This document shows positions 27,154 to 36,143 of a stretch of 64,000 bases of DNA, in pieces. The position numbers were made by a program, and so were the translations under genes. Each line of letters starts with the position of its first letter. The first letter of the stretch is position 1. The notes beneath the pieces were generated by a model. The model made no database searches and had not been told where the DNA came from. It was given only the letters and a program-made list of their open reading frames with translations. The DNA is from Lacinutrix sp. (lineage in GTDB: Bacteria > Bacteroidota > Bacteroidia > Flavobacteriales > Flavobacteriaceae). The stretch is taken from contig NZ_JAQWGS010000022.1 in the NCBI RefSeq assembly GCF_029238095.1, positions 1-64,000 on the forward strand. Reading direction: 5' to 3'.

Positions 27154-27744
27154 ATGATACTACCTATAGTCGCATATGGCGATCCTGTTTTAAAAGTAAA
27201 AGCGAAACCAATCGCGAAAGATTATCCTAATCTAAAGACGTTAATTGCCAATATGGAAGAAACCATGCATGGCGCTTACGGTGTAGGTTTAGCAGCACCA
27301 CAAGTAGGTTTGCCTATACGTATGTTTTTAGTGGATGCTTCTCCTTTTGCAGACGATGACGTTTTGGATGCAAAAGAGCGTGCCTTCTTAGAAAATTTTA
27401 AACATACGTTTATTAATCCAACCATTATAGAAGAAACTGGAGACGAATGGGCTTTTAATGAAGGCTGCTTAAGTATACCAGATGTTCGTGAAGATGTTTT
27501 TAGAAAGCCAAACATAAAAGTAGAATATTTTGACGAGGACTTTAAAAAACATACTTTAGAACTAGACGGTTTGGCTGCAAGAGTATTCCAACATGAGTAC
27601 GACCATATCGAAGGCATTTTGTTTACAGATAAGTTATCTACATTAAAAAAACGTTTAATTAAAGGGAAGTTGCTAAACATTTCTAAAGGAAAGATTAGTG
27701 TAGATTATCGAATGAAGTTTCCTAACCTAAAAAAGAAGCGTTAA
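27154..27744 (+). CDS. def: Peptide deformylase
   Basis: A 196-residue metalloenzyme that removes the formyl group from new proteins. All three family motifs are present: GVGLAAPQVG (about 44-53), EGCLSIP (metal-ligand Cys, about 106-112) and HEYDH (metal-ligand His residues, about 149-153). It lies in the same transcription unit as ruvX, five bases apart. The C-terminal extension with KKRLIKGKLLNISKGK is usual for Bacteroidota deformylases. Confidence 0.96.
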   Translation: MILPIVAYGDPVLKVKAKPIAKDYPNLKTLIANMEETMHGAYGVGLAAPQVGLPIRMFLVDASPFADDDVLDAKERAFLENFKHTFINPTIIEETGDEWAFNEGCLSIPDVREDVFRKPNIKVEYFDEDFKKHTLELDGLAARVFQHEYDHIEGILFTDKLSTLKKRLIKGKLLNISKGKISVDYRMKFPNLKKKR

Positions 27745-27800
27745 AAATTTGCAAAACACAGCAGAGTACAAGATATTTGCGCTCCTTTTAAAAAAAGAAT

Positions 27801-28217
27801 ATGGCATTAGATAAAATATTAGCAATTGCAGGAAAACCTGGTTTATACGAACTAGTAACACAAACCAGAGGAGGTTTTATAGCAAAATCTTTACTAGATA
27901 ACCGTAAAATTTCTGTAGGTATCCAGCAGAACGTTAGCATTTTAAGTGAAATTGCTATTTATACTCTAACAGAAGAAGTGCCATTACGAGAGGTTTTAAC
28001 TAAAATTAAGACCAAGGAGAATGGAGCACAAACGTCTGTAAGTCATAAAGATTCTAAAGATAAATTAGAAGAGTACTTTTTTGAAGTTTTACCAGATTAT
28101 GACGAAGATAGAGTATATGCAAGCGATATTAAGAAAGTAGTGCAATGGTACAATATGCTTCAAAAAAGCGATTTGTTAAATTTTGAAGACACCAAAAAAT
28201 CTGATGAAGAAGAATAA
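27801..28217 (+). CDS. DUF5606 domain-containing protein
   Basis: A 138-residue soluble protein. The first 75 residues (LDKILAIAGKPGLYELV, GGFIAKSLLDNRK, PLREVLTKI) form the DUF5606 domain, which is nearly confined to Bacteroidota. The C-terminal part is acidic and ends in DEEE. The function is unknown. The position after ruvX and def and before mazG is conserved in Flavobacteriaceae as far as I recall. A strong terminator follows the gene. Confidence 0.85.
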   Translation: MALDKILAIAGKPGLYELVTQTRGGFIAKSLLDNRKISVGIQQNVSILSEIAIYTLTEEVPLREVLTKIKTKENGAQTSVSHKDSKDKLEEYFFEVLPDYDEDRVYASDIKKVVQWYNMLQKSDLLNFEDTKKSDEEE

Positions 28218-28241
28218 AATACCTTCCTCCATTTATAAATT

Positions 28242-28269
28242 AAAATCCAGCTTTTTAGCTGGATTTTTT
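28242..28269 (+). terminator. Rho-independent terminator
   Basis: A perfect 11-bp stem (AAAATCCAGCT / AGCTGGATTTT) with a TTTT loop and a T-tract, 25 bases after the DUF5606 stop. It closes the ruvX-def-DUF5606 unit before mazG. Confidence 0.85.
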
Positions 28270-28302
28270 GATTTAAGCTATCTTTACAAAAACACTTTTT
28301 AA

Positions 28303-29076
28303 ATGAATTCTAGAGCCAATCAACTTAAAGCCTTTGATAGATTATTAACCATAATGGACGAGCTTCGTGAGCAATGTCCTTGGGATAAAAAACAGACTAT
28401 GGAAAGCCTACGTCACCTAACAATAGAGGAGACTTATGAGCTTGGTGATGCCATTCTAGACAACGACTTGGAAGAAGTGAAAAAAGAAGTTGGAGACTTA
28501 CTATTACATCTCGTTTTCTATGCAAAAATAGGAAGTGAAACCAACACGTTTGATATAGCAGATGTTTGTAATTCTATTTGCGAAAAACTAATATATAGGC
28601 ATCCACATATTTATGGAGATATAAAAGTAAAAGACGAAGCAGAAGTAAAACGTAATTGGGAGAAGCTAAAGTTAAAAGAGGGTAAAACAAGTGTTTTAGA
28701 AGGTGTACCTAAAAGTTTACCAGCTTTGGTTAAAGCAAACCGAATTCAAGATAAAGTTGCAGGCGTTGGTTTTGATTGGGAACAACCAGCACAAGTATGG
28801 GAAAAAGTAGAAGAGGAGCTTCATGAGTTTAAAGTTGAGGTCGCTAAAAATGATAGAGACGCTATGGAGAGTGAATTTGGTGACGTTTTATTTTCTTTGG
28901 TTAATTATGCTCGTTTTGTAAATATTAATCCAGAAAATGCCTTAGAACGTACTAATAAAAAGTTTTCAAAACGATTTCAATATTTAGAAACTAAAGCAAA
29001 GGCTTTAAATAAAGATTTAAAAGACATGACTTTAGCTGAAATGGATGTTTTTTGGGAAGAAGCCAAAAAACTGTAA
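28303..29076 (+). CDS. mazG: Nucleoside triphosphate pyrophosphohydrolase MazG
   Basis: A 257-residue enzyme with two tandem MazG domains that hydrolyses non-canonical NTPs. The first domain has LREQCPWDKKQTMESLRHL (quoted in part: CPWDKKQT) and EETYELGDAI with EVGDLLLHLVF, giving the EExxE and ExxD metal sites. The second has GFDWEQPAQVWEKVEEEL and ESEFGDVLFSLVNYARF. A near-consensus -7 box TATCTTTA (28279-28286) lies 16 bases upstream, after the terminator, so the gene probably has its own promoter. Confidence 0.94.
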   Translation: MNSRANQLKAFDRLLTIMDELREQCPWDKKQTMESLRHLTIEETYELGDAILDNDLEEVKKEVGDLLLHLVFYAKIGSETNTFDIADVCNSICEKLIYRHPHIYGDIKVKDEAEVKRNWEKLKLKEGKTSVLEGVPKSLPALVKANRIQDKVAGVGFDWEQPAQVWEKVEEELHEFKVEVAKNDRDAMESEFGDVLFSLVNYARFVNINPENALERTNKKFSKRFQYLETKAKALNKDLKDMTLAEMDVFWEEAKKL

Positions 29077-29162
29077 TTAGAAAATCTCCTGATTTTTACA
29101 TCAAAATTTTATTTTTTTTATTCTTTGAAATCCAAATTAGCAATTTCTGCGTATATAATAAC

Positions 29163-29322
29163 AAATGGTCTTCTTTTTAATAGGAGAATTGGTTAATAGT
29201 ATATACTTTTTATAGACCATTTTGCATATAATTATTTCTAGAAAGCGAAATAGAAATAATTGGTTAGTTTAGTTAGAGGCCAAAATCCTGTTTGATGTTA
29301 AATCAAACAGGATTTGGTTTTT
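29163..29322 (+). ncRNA. Candidate structured RNA downstream of mazG
   Basis: The 366-base gap 29077-29442 has no gene but contains three strong inverted repeats in order. AAATGGTCT (29163-29171) pairs with AGACCATTT (29214-29222). AATTATTTCTA and TAGAAATAATT enclose a ten-base purine-rich loop (29230-29261). A 14-bp perfect stem with a T-tract (29283-29322) would be the terminator. Flanking TATAT/ATATA could extend the first stem. The layout suits a small RNA, such as a 6S-like or Flavo-1-like RNA, or merely a long mazG 3' UTR. No clear promoter was found (TATTCTTTG at 29119 has one base too many between TA and TTTG). Confidence 0.35.
29283..29322 (+). terminator. Rho-independent terminator (14-bp stem)
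   Basis: AAATCCTGTTTGAT (29283-29296) pairs perfectly with ATCAAACAGGATTT (29302-29315) around a five-base loop, followed by GGTTTTT. It lies about 207 bases after the mazG stop, unusually far for its own terminator. Confidence 0.8.
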
Positions 29323-29391
29323 AATAGCACTTTGCGTTCTTAAAAGTGCAGCTAAAAAAAAAGCGCTACTAATTTTCTAATTATCAAGCAT

Positions 29392-29415
29392 AAAAAAAGC
29401 GCGTATAGAACGCAC
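29392..29415 (-). terminator. Rho-independent terminator of the DUF349 gene
   Basis: On the minus strand GTGCGT and ACGCGC form a 6-bp stem (one G-U pair) around TCTAT, followed by seven T. It lies 27 bases after the stop of the 29443-31479 gene. A further inverted repeat, GCACTTT/AAAGTGC, is at 29327-29350. Confidence 0.65.
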
Positions 29416-29442
29416 ATTTTTTATAGTTAGCAGCTAAAATAA

Positions 29443-31479
29443 TTATTCTGTTTCTTTAGCTTCTTGTTGAGCTTCAGTTGCAGCTTTGGCTTCTGCTTCT
29501 GCTACTGCTTTTTCTTTGGCATTTTCCATCACTTTAATTTTTTTAAGCTTGGCATTCCAGATTTTTAAAGATTCAGTATGTTGCTTGATATTATCGTATA
29601 CGGACTTTACTAATGGTTTTTTTTTATCTGCATGTTTAAAAAACAATAAGTTGTTTTCTAGTTGGTTTATTTCTCCTTTTATATCACTTATTTTCTGACG
29701 AATAAAATTATACTCACTCTCAAGAGCTCTTTGGTCTTTTGCTGTAGATAATTCTTGAAGTTTGTTTTCAAACTTTATCATTTCTACTTCATTTTTATTC
29801 ATATCTAAAGCACCAAATAAGGTGTCTAATGCTTTATTAAAATCATTTTCAATTTTACGTTTGTTTCCTGGAACACGACCTATGGTTTTCCATTTGGCAA
29901 TATATTCTTTAATAGTAGCTAAATCTGCTTTTTGCTCACCAGATAATTTTGTTTCTGTAACCGTTTTTAAAAAGGCTTCTTTTTCGGTGTATGCTTTTTC
30001 TTCTTCGGCACTTGCTTCATTCTTTTTAGCATGAATACGGTCGAAATAGTTGTTACATGCTGCTCTAAATTTTTTCCAAATTTTATCACTATCCTTTCTT
30101 GGTACATGCCCAATAGTTTTCCAATCGGCTTGAATCTTCTTCATTAATTGAGTAGTAGCAACAAAATCTTCACTGTCTTTGTTGTCCTCAGCAATTTTAA
30201 TTAATGCTAATTTTTTGTCTAAATTATCATATTGGTCTTTTTTTAAACTCTTATAATAATCGTTTTTTTTGTGATTAAATTCGCGAACAGCAACTTTAAA
30301 TTTTGTCCAAGTTGCCTCGTTTACTTTAATAGGTACTTTTCCTGCTTTAAAAAACTCTTCGCGTAGCATTTCGACTTCTTTTATTTTGGTCTGCCATGCT
30401 TTATGGGTGTTTCCTGCATCATTAGTTTTCTCTTCTATTAGCTCTATTATACCATTTTTAAATGCTAAATTTTTCTCGTAAAGCTCTTCTAAATGTTGGT
30501 AATATTCTTGACGTTTATCGTTAATTACTTTAGTTGCTTCTTTAAAACGTTCCCAAATTGGTTCTCTGTGTTCTCTTGCTACAGGACCCAATTCTTCTTT
30601 CCACAATTTATGTAGTGCTTGTAACTCTCTAAAGGCACGATTAGTGTTTGCGTCTTTAGCTAATTCTTCGGCACGTTCTATAATTTTTGTTTTTTGTTCG
30701 AGATTATGCTCAAAATCTTTATCTCGTAAGTCTCTGTCTAAATGCAGTAAGTCGTAAAAACGCTCTACATTAAAATGGTAGCTATTCCAGGCATTATTGT
30801 ATTTGTCTCTTGGTATAGAACCAGCAGCTTTCCATTGGTCTTGTAATTCTTTAAACTGCTTGTATTTGGTATTCATAGTTTCATCAAGGTCTGTAAGCGC
30901 TTTGATGTCTTCTATAATTTGTAATCGCGTAGATAAATTGTCTTTCAACCCTTTTTCTAAGCTCTTATAATGCGTTTTTATTTTAGTTCTGTACTCTTTA
31001 TAGGCCTCATTAAAACTACGTTTTAATGGTGTTGTAAAATGAAAATCTATTTCATTTCCGCCTTGATCTAAAAAGGCTTGTTTTTTTTCTTCTACAAGAG
31101 CGTTATACTTCTCGTTAAATTCATTTTTAATAGCTTCTACATGCTTTTTTATGGCTTGGGCTTTTTCATTTTTTACCAGTGCTTCAAGTTCAAGAACTAT
31201 AACATCTAACGACATTTCGCTGTAATCTTTTTCTTCAATGTTATGTCTATCGTTTGCGCTTTCATCTTCAGAATCTTCAGCATTAGAGTTGTCAATTTCA
31301 CTAATAACAGCATCGTCATTGTTATCGTCCTTAGACTCTTTATGCGTTGCAGTTTGCTCTTCAACAGTCTCTTCAAGAGTCTCTTTAACTGTTTCTTGAA
31401 CGTTTTCTGCAGCTGTGTTTTCTAGTGCTTTGTTTTCTTTGTTTCCGTCTGCATTTTGCAGGTTATCTTGCTCTGACAT
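29443..31479 (-). CDS. DUF349 domain-containing protein
   Basis: A 678-residue, highly charged, mostly helical protein with several DUF349 repeats of about 70-75 residues from roughly 140 to 600. Each is marked by a QDQWKAAGSIPRDK-type segment followed by W-x-x-F/Y (examples: DWKTIGHVPRKDSDKIWKKF and KWKTIGRVPGNKRKIEN, each quoted as separate repeat cores). The first 100 residues are acidic and low in complexity, and the C-terminus is an alanine-, glutamate-rich coiled coil. DUF349 proteins are abundant in Bacteroidota; their role is unknown, and a helical scaffold is inferred. It is a single-gene unit with a terminator behind it. Confidence 0.9.
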   Translation of the reverse strand: MSEQDNLQNADGNKENKALENTAAENVQETVKETLEETVEEQTATHKESKDDNNDDAVISEIDNSNAEDSEDESANDRHNIEEKDYSEMSLDVIVLELEALVKNEKAQAIKKHVEAIKNEFNEKYNALVEEKKQAFLDQGGNEIDFHFTTPLKRSFNEAYKEYRTKIKTHYKSLEKGLKDNLSTRLQIIEDIKALTDLDETMNTKYKQFKELQDQWKAAGSIPRDKYNNAWNSYHFNVERFYDLLHLDRDLRDKDFEHNLEQKTKIIERAEELAKDANTNRAFRELQALHKLWKEELGPVAREHREPIWERFKEATKVINDKRQEYYQHLEELYEKNLAFKNGIIELIEEKTNDAGNTHKAWQTKIKEVEMLREEFFKAGKVPIKVNEATWTKFKVAVREFNHKKNDYYKSLKKDQYDNLDKKLALIKIAEDNKDSEDFVATTQLMKKIQADWKTIGHVPRKDSDKIWKKFRAACNNYFDRIHAKKNEASAEEEKAYTEKEAFLKTVTETKLSGEQKADLATIKEYIAKWKTIGRVPGNKRKIENDFNKALDTLFGALDMNKNEVEMIKFENKLQELSTAKDQRALESEYNFIRQKISDIKGEINQLENNLLFFKHADKKKPLVKSVYDNIKQHTESLKIWNAKLKKIKVMENAKEKAVAEAEAKAATEAQQEAKETE

Positions 31480-31580
31480 TTTATAAAATGTTTGTTTATG
31501 GTAAAAAATTAGACTTTAAAGATACTAAAACTTGCCATTAATATAGATTTCTGTCTGTATTTAGGTAAAAAAATGTTAAA

Positions 31581-32318
31581 CTACTTATTCCAAATCTTCC
31601 AAGACTTTTCAGCTTGAAACCTTAACATCTGTTCTCCATTAATTAGTGTCGCTTTTTTTTGTCTTCCTAATTTTAAGAATTTTGTTTCTGAAGGATTGTA
31701 TATTAAATCGAATAAAATATGTTCTTTATTAATTGCTTGGTATGGAATATTTGGACAAACATCAACCTCAGGAAAAGTGCCTAAAGGTGTACAGTTTATA
31801 ATTATTTGATGCGATTCTATTACAGCATTAGAAAGTGTGTTATAAGAATACTTCGCTTTTTTTGAGATGTTTCTAGACACAAAAGTATATTCAATTCTAA
31901 GTGTTTTTAAAGTGTAAGCAATGGCTTTACTTGCACCTCCTGTACCAAGAATTAATGCTTTTTTATGATGTGGCTTAAGAAACGGTTTTAAGGATTTTTT
32001 AAAACCGTAATAGTCTGTATTATAACCAATATATTCTCCTTTTTTATTAATTCTAATAGTGTTTACAGCACCAATAGCTTTTGCTTTTTTATTTAGTTTA
32101 TCTAAATATGGTATGATGCTTTCTTTGTAGGGAATAGTAACATTAAAACCTTTAATAGTATTCTCTTGCTTTAGTCTAGTTTTAAACAAAGTAATGTCTG
32201 CAATATCAAAATTCTCATAAATTGCATTTTCAATCTTTTCAGCTTCAAATTTATTTTTAAAATAATTTCGAGAGAAAGAGTAGGAGATGTTTTTTCCTAT
32301 TAAGCCAAATCTACGCAT
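31581..32318 (-). CDS. aroE: Shikimate dehydrogenase
   Basis: A 245-residue NADPH-dependent enzyme of the shikimate pathway that reduces 3-dehydroshikimate. The N-terminal substrate region has GLIGKNISYSFSRNYF (the SxS motif), FNVTIPYKESIIPYLD with the catalytic Lys, and AVNTI. The cofactor domain has ALILGTGGASKAIAYTL, and the C-terminus has GEQMLRFQA. I chose the ATG at 32318 (MRRFGLIGKN). The longer start at 32342 adds eight residues and deepens the overlap with the upstream gene. Even so it overlaps the DUF368 stop by eight bases. Confidence 0.93.
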   Translation of the reverse strand: MRRFGLIGKNISYSFSRNYFKNKFEAEKIENAIYENFDIADITLFKTRLKQENTIKGFNVTIPYKESIIPYLDKLNKKAKAIGAVNTIRINKKGEYIGYNTDYYGFKKSLKPFLKPHHKKALILGTGGASKAIAYTLKTLRIEYTFVSRNISKKAKYSYNTLSNAVIESHQIIINCTPLGTFPEVDVCPNIPYQAINKEHILFDLIYNPSETKFLKLGRQKKATLINGEQMLRFQAEKSWKIWNK

Positions 32319-33330
32319 GTGTTTTTCGTGTTTTTCTACCATACCATTCTAAGGCAAGAACAATAGCAATACCTATTGCAATATAAAAATGTGCAAGATA
32401 AGTTTCGGTATTTAGTTCTGGTAAAAAACGTCTGTAGTTTTCTATAATGTGTTTGCCACGACTATCTAAAACAAAATCACCAGTACTATTTGTTTTAAAA
32501 ATGGTTTCTTTCCAAGGCCAAACTACACCAAGAGAGCCTATAATAAAGCCAATAATCGAGGCAATAGTTACACTTTTGTAGTGTTTTAAAATATAACTTA
32601 ATACGTGAGAAAATGTAACTAACCCAACTACAGAGCCTAAGGTGAAGACGGCTAATACCTTGAGCATTCTTATACGCTCTGCATCGTTTGTAAAGCTAAA
32701 ATCTCCATTCACAAGCTCATAAAAAGTATCAAATAGTGCGTTTACAGCGTCTACCAAAAGTAATACATAGTTACCTAATAAAATTAATATAAAAGATCCT
32801 GAAAATCCTGGCAATGTCATACCAGAAACACTAATAATGCCACACAAAAACACAAACCAAAGGTTATCGTTTTGTTTTGCAGGATCTAAAAAACTTATAC
32901 TAATTCCAATAACAGCACCAACTATAAGTGCAATGTAAGTTGTTGTTTTCCAGTCTTTAAAATCTTTACTAATGTAATAAATAGAACCTATAATCATTCC
33001 GAAGAAAACACTCCAAACATACAATTCGTAGTGCTTTATAAAGTAGTCTAATAGCTTAGAAACACTAAAATAGCTTACTAGCATTCCAAAAAAGAGAAGT
33101 GTTAAAAACCGACCATTGATGTAGAAAAAGAAAGCTTTAAATCTACCGTTAAATAAAAGTTTTAAAGCAGTTAAGTTAACACGTTTAAGAGAATGAATAA
33201 ACTCTTCGTAAAAGCCAGCAACAAAAGCCACAACACCTCCAGATACACCAGGAACTTTATTAGCAGCTCCCATTCCTAAGCCTTTTAAGATTAAGAAAAT
33301 TTTATCTTTAAATGTTCTGGTGTTTTGCAT
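32311..33330 (-). CDS. DUF368 family membrane protein (PopT-like polyprenyl-phosphate translocase)
   Basis: A 339-residue integral membrane protein with about eight to nine transmembrane segments. It has the DUF368 signatures KGLGMGAANKVPGVSGGVVAF (N-terminal half shown: MGAANKVPGVSGG) and, in the second half, MTLPGFSGSFILILLG; the two form an inverted-repeat type of transporter. Members of DUF368 were shown to recycle undecaprenyl phosphate across the inner membrane, which supports peptidoglycan and LPS assembly. The gene is a paralogue of the one directly upstream, and its ATG overlaps that gene's stop by one base. Whether both copies have the same substrate is unknown. Confidence 0.88.
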   Translation of the reverse strand: MQNTRTFKDKIFLILKGLGMGAANKVPGVSGGVVAFVAGFYEEFIHSLKRVNLTALKLLFNGRFKAFFFYINGRFLTLLFFGMLVSYFSVSKLLDYFIKHYELYVWSVFFGMIIGSIYYISKDFKDWKTTTYIALIVGAVIGISISFLDPAKQNDNLWFVFLCGIISVSGMTLPGFSGSFILILLGNYVLLLVDAVNALFDTFYELVNGDFSFTNDAERIRMLKVLAVFTLGSVVGLVTFSHVLSYILKHYKSVTIASIIGFIIGSLGVVWPWKETIFKTNSTGDFVLDSRGKHIIENYRRFLPELNTETYLAHFYIAIGIAIVLALEWYGRKTRKTHA

Positions 33331-34337
33331 TATGCTTTTTTTGAGCCTATTTTCTCTAGAATAAAAATGGTTAAGAATCCAGCAATCATTAATCCAATAG
33401 CGAATACTAATTGATGCTGTGTATGATTAATTTCTGAATATATAAAAGGTGAGATACTCTCTTCTAAAACAGTTTTATAACTTTCAAAATCATTAGTATT
33501 CTTTTGAAAAATAGCTAAAGTGCCAAGGTTAGAAACAGCATCGAATGGTATAATCTCTCCTGTAGTATCATTCATAACAGCAGTGGTTTGTTTCCATGGC
33601 CACATTTTGTTTAAAGAGCCTAAAATAAAACCTGTTAGTAAGGCTAAAGTTGTATTATGATAATGTTTAAATAACCATTTTAATAAACGACTAAAGCTAA
33701 GTAAACCAACAATAGCACCAACAGCAAAAATACCAATGTTCTTAAAATCGAAATCATGTACAGCATTACTTAATGCTTTGTAAGCACCTAAAATAATAAG
33801 TATAAAAGAACCAGAGATTCCTGGTAATATCATGGCGCAAATTGCTATTGCACCTGCAATAAATAAAAACCAAGAACTATTATTTGCTGCTAAAGAGGGC
33901 AAACCTGTAATGTAAAAGGCTGTAGCTGCACCAATAGTTAAAGCGACTAATGTTCCAGCATTCCATTTAGTAATTTGCTTGCCAACAAAATAAATACTCA
34001 CTACTATTAGCCCAAAAAAGAAAGACCAAATTAAAACAGGATGTTGTTCGATTAGGTATTTAGCCAAACGCATAAAAGAAGCAAAACTTACAATAATTCC
34101 AGTAAGTAATGCAAGTATAAAATTACCATTTGCTTTTGTCCAGAAGGCTTTAATGCCATCTTGTTTTAAGGTTTTAAAAAGCGATAGATTAACATTACTT
34201 ATCGAGGTTATTAACTCTTCGTAAATACCAGAGATAAATGCAATAGTGCCTCCAGAAACACCAGGAACGGCATCTGCTGCTCCCATAGCAACACCTTTAA
34301 GTGCGATAATAAAATAATCTTTAAGTGTTCTTTGCAT
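33330..34337 (-). CDS. DUF368 family membrane protein (PopT-like polyprenyl-phosphate translocase)
   Basis: A 335-residue paralogue of the adjacent DUF368 gene. It has KGVAMGAADAVPGVSGG (about 14-30), MILPGISGSFILIILGAY in the second half, and the ALLTGFILGSLNKMWPW element. The predicted function is return of undecaprenyl phosphate (C55-P) to the cytoplasmic leaflet. It is the first gene of a translationally coupled trio with the second DUF368 gene and aroE. In Bacteroidota the two copies are often adjacent as far as I recall. No -7 box was recognised upstream, and a decaying gene occupies that region. Confidence 0.88.
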   Translation of the reverse strand: MQRTLKDYFIIALKGVAMGAADAVPGVSGGTIAFISGIYEELITSISNVNLSLFKTLKQDGIKAFWTKANGNFILALLTGIIVSFASFMRLAKYLIEQHPVLIWSFFFGLIVVSIYFVGKQITKWNAGTLVALTIGAATAFYITGLPSLAANNSSWFLFIAGAIAICAMILPGISGSFILIILGAYKALSNAVHDFDFKNIGIFAVGAIVGLLSFSRLLKWLFKHYHNTTLALLTGFILGSLNKMWPWKQTTAVMNDTTGEIIPFDAVSNLGTLAIFQKNTNDFESYKTVLEESISPFIYSEINHTQHQLVFAIGLMIAGFLTIFILEKIGSKKA

Positions 34338-34409
34338 GCTTAAATTTTTCTATTGAATCAAAGGTATACAATTTTAATAATCCAACAAGTACTTTATTAA
34401 GCTTGCGTT

Positions 34410-34728
34410 TTAATATTTTTTTTGTTTCTCTCCATCTGCAAAAGCCTCTTTGCTTAAAAGTTTTCCTTTATTATATTTTCAATTCTTTCAATATCTCCAT
34501 TGACAAAGAAATAATTCCATTCACTACTAGGTTTTGCGTTTTAAAGTTTCCAATAACTTTTAATTCTCCATTTTTAAGATAAAATTTCCAAAGCTCTGAT
34601 CTTTTTCCATTTTGAAGTCTCCCAATTTCTTTAATCGTACCTAAATCATTATATTCAGTATGTTATTGAGCAAAAGTTAGAGTTGAAAATAATAATATGA
34701 TGACTATTATTAATGATTTATTAATGAT
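34410..34728 (-). pseudogene. Decayed YwqK/MORN-type secreted protein gene
   Basis: Conceptual repair gives a short exported protein. A hydrophobic signal peptide (LIIVIILLFSTLTFAQ) is followed in frame by a TAA stop (34665-34663), then HTEYNDLGTIKEIG and GKRSELWKFYLKNGELKVIG, typical YwqK/MORN repeats. A one-base loss at the A-run near 34539-34542 moves the frame to SSEWNYFFVNGDIERIE, a second MORN repeat. Another one-base loss near 34465 moves it to GKLLSKEAFADGEKQKKY and a TAA at 34412-34410. No ATG precedes the signal peptide. Three lesions plus a lost start rule out a simple sequencing error. The 420-base gap 34338-34757 holds nothing else. Confidence 0.8.
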
Positions 34729-34757
34729 TGTAAATCTTGAGTTGCTTTGATTATAAA

Positions 34758-36143
34758 TTATTTACTAAACATTTTTTTAACAAGTAAAGACTCATAAACT
34801 TCTGGAAAGAGTTCTTCAAGAATAATAATTTGCTCTGCATCAAAACGCAACCCATTTTTTAAATGGTATGTTGCTTTTTCGGTTTCTAGTAATTGAAAAT
34901 ATAAACCTGCCAATCTAAATTCTATTTCGGCATTTTCTGGATAAAATTCTGCTGCCTGAATAAAATTAAAAGTTGCGGCTTGTTGTTCTCCCAAAGCTAA
35001 CAAAATATCACCACGCACTAACCAGGTTTCTAATTCGTAATTACCTAAATCTAAAATGCGTTTGTAACCACGTTCTGCTTCTTCAAGGAAATTTAATTTA
35101 TGGTTAATTTTAGCATAATATTTCCAATACAGTATTTTTTCGCCATCTATATTTATGGCTTTGTTTATATAGTATAACGCTTTTTGGTAGTTTTTGTTTT
35201 TCGAGTAAAATTTAGTGATAGCAATCCATCCTTTGTCTAAAAGCGGATCTTCGTGTACTGTTTTGTAATAATATTGAACAGCTAGCTCATTATTTCCTAA
35301 TTTTTCATGGCAACTAGCAATACGTAATAAGGCAAACGATGTTGGGTCTTCTAAAGACAAGGTAATGCTGTAGTTTTCTATCGCTTCGTTATACAGTTTT
35401 AGTTTTTCTAGAACTTTACCTTTTTCAAGGTATGCACCAATAAATGTATCGTCTGATATTATTGCAAAATCGTATGCACTTAGTGCTTTTTCATATTCTT
35501 TTAGCTCGTAATATTGTCGTCCTAGTTGATGCCAAGCGACTTCGCAATATGGATTTTTATCTAAATAGTTATTAAGATACTCGATAGCTTCGTTGTTTTT
35601 ATCTAAAAAATCGAAACAATAAATAATATTGTAAAGCGAAGCATAATCTTCTGGATTAGCTTCTAAGCATTTCATGAAATGGTCTCTTGCCAAATCAAAT
35701 TGGTCTAAGAATAGATATTCCATACCAATAAGTGAGTAAATATCTGCAGTGTCCTCGGCAAGACTTAAAGCTCGTTTTAAAACATCTATCGCTTCTTGGT
35801 GTTTATCTTCTTTGGATAAGATATTTGCTTTTTGTATGTATATTTCTTCGTTAGAAGGTTCTAGAACATACAATTCGTTTAATAGTTCATTGGCTTTAGT
35901 TAAGTCATTTTCGAACACAAAAACTTCCACTCTAAAGAGCTTTAAATTTGTAGATGTTGGGTGTTGTTCTAAGCCTAGTTTTATAGCCTTTTTGGCAAGA
36001 GCAACTTTACCTTGATTAAGATAATGGTGAATAATGTTTTCAAATTCATTCGAGTCAAAAAACAACACATTGTTTGTTTTAAGCATAGACTCAAATTTTG
36101 TTAAGGATACGTTATCATTTTCTTCTTCTTGGCTAAAATCCAT
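34758..36143 (-). CDS. Tetratricopeptide repeat protein
   Basis: A 461-residue helical protein with about ten TPR motifs from roughly residue 30 to 440, for example ADIYSLIGMEYLFLDQFDLA and CEVAWHQLGRQYYELKEYEK. No signal peptide or membrane segment is visible, so it is probably a cytoplasmic scaffold or partner-binding protein. It is a single gene, 146 bases after the aminotransferase gene on the same strand. The partner is unknown. Confidence 0.88.
   Translation of the reverse strand: MDFSQEEENDNVSLTKFESMLKTNNVLFFDSNEFENIIHHYLNQGKVALAKKAIKLGLEQHPTSTNLKLFRVEVFVFENDLTKANELLNELYVLEPSNEEIYIQKANILSKEDKHQEAIDVLKRALSLAEDTADIYSLIGMEYLFLDQFDLARDHFMKCLEANPEDYASLYNIIYCFDFLDKNNEAIEYLNNYLDKNPYCEVAWHQLGRQYYELKEYEKALSAYDFAIISDDTFIGAYLEKGKVLEKLKLYNEAIENYSITLSLEDPTSFALLRIASCHEKLGNNELAVQYYYKTVHEDPLLDKGWIAITKFYSKNKNYQKALYYINKAINIDGEKILYWKYYAKINHKLNFLEEAERGYKRILDLGNYELETWLVRGDILLALGEQQAATFNFIQAAEFYPENAEIEFRLAGLYFQLLETEKATYHLKNGLRFDAEQIIILEELFPEVYESLLVKKMFSK

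Noticed and set aside
34325-34582. Plus-strand reading frame over the YwqK remnant
   Set aside because: The protein lacks any recognisable feature and is the antisense shadow of the decayed minus-strand gene.
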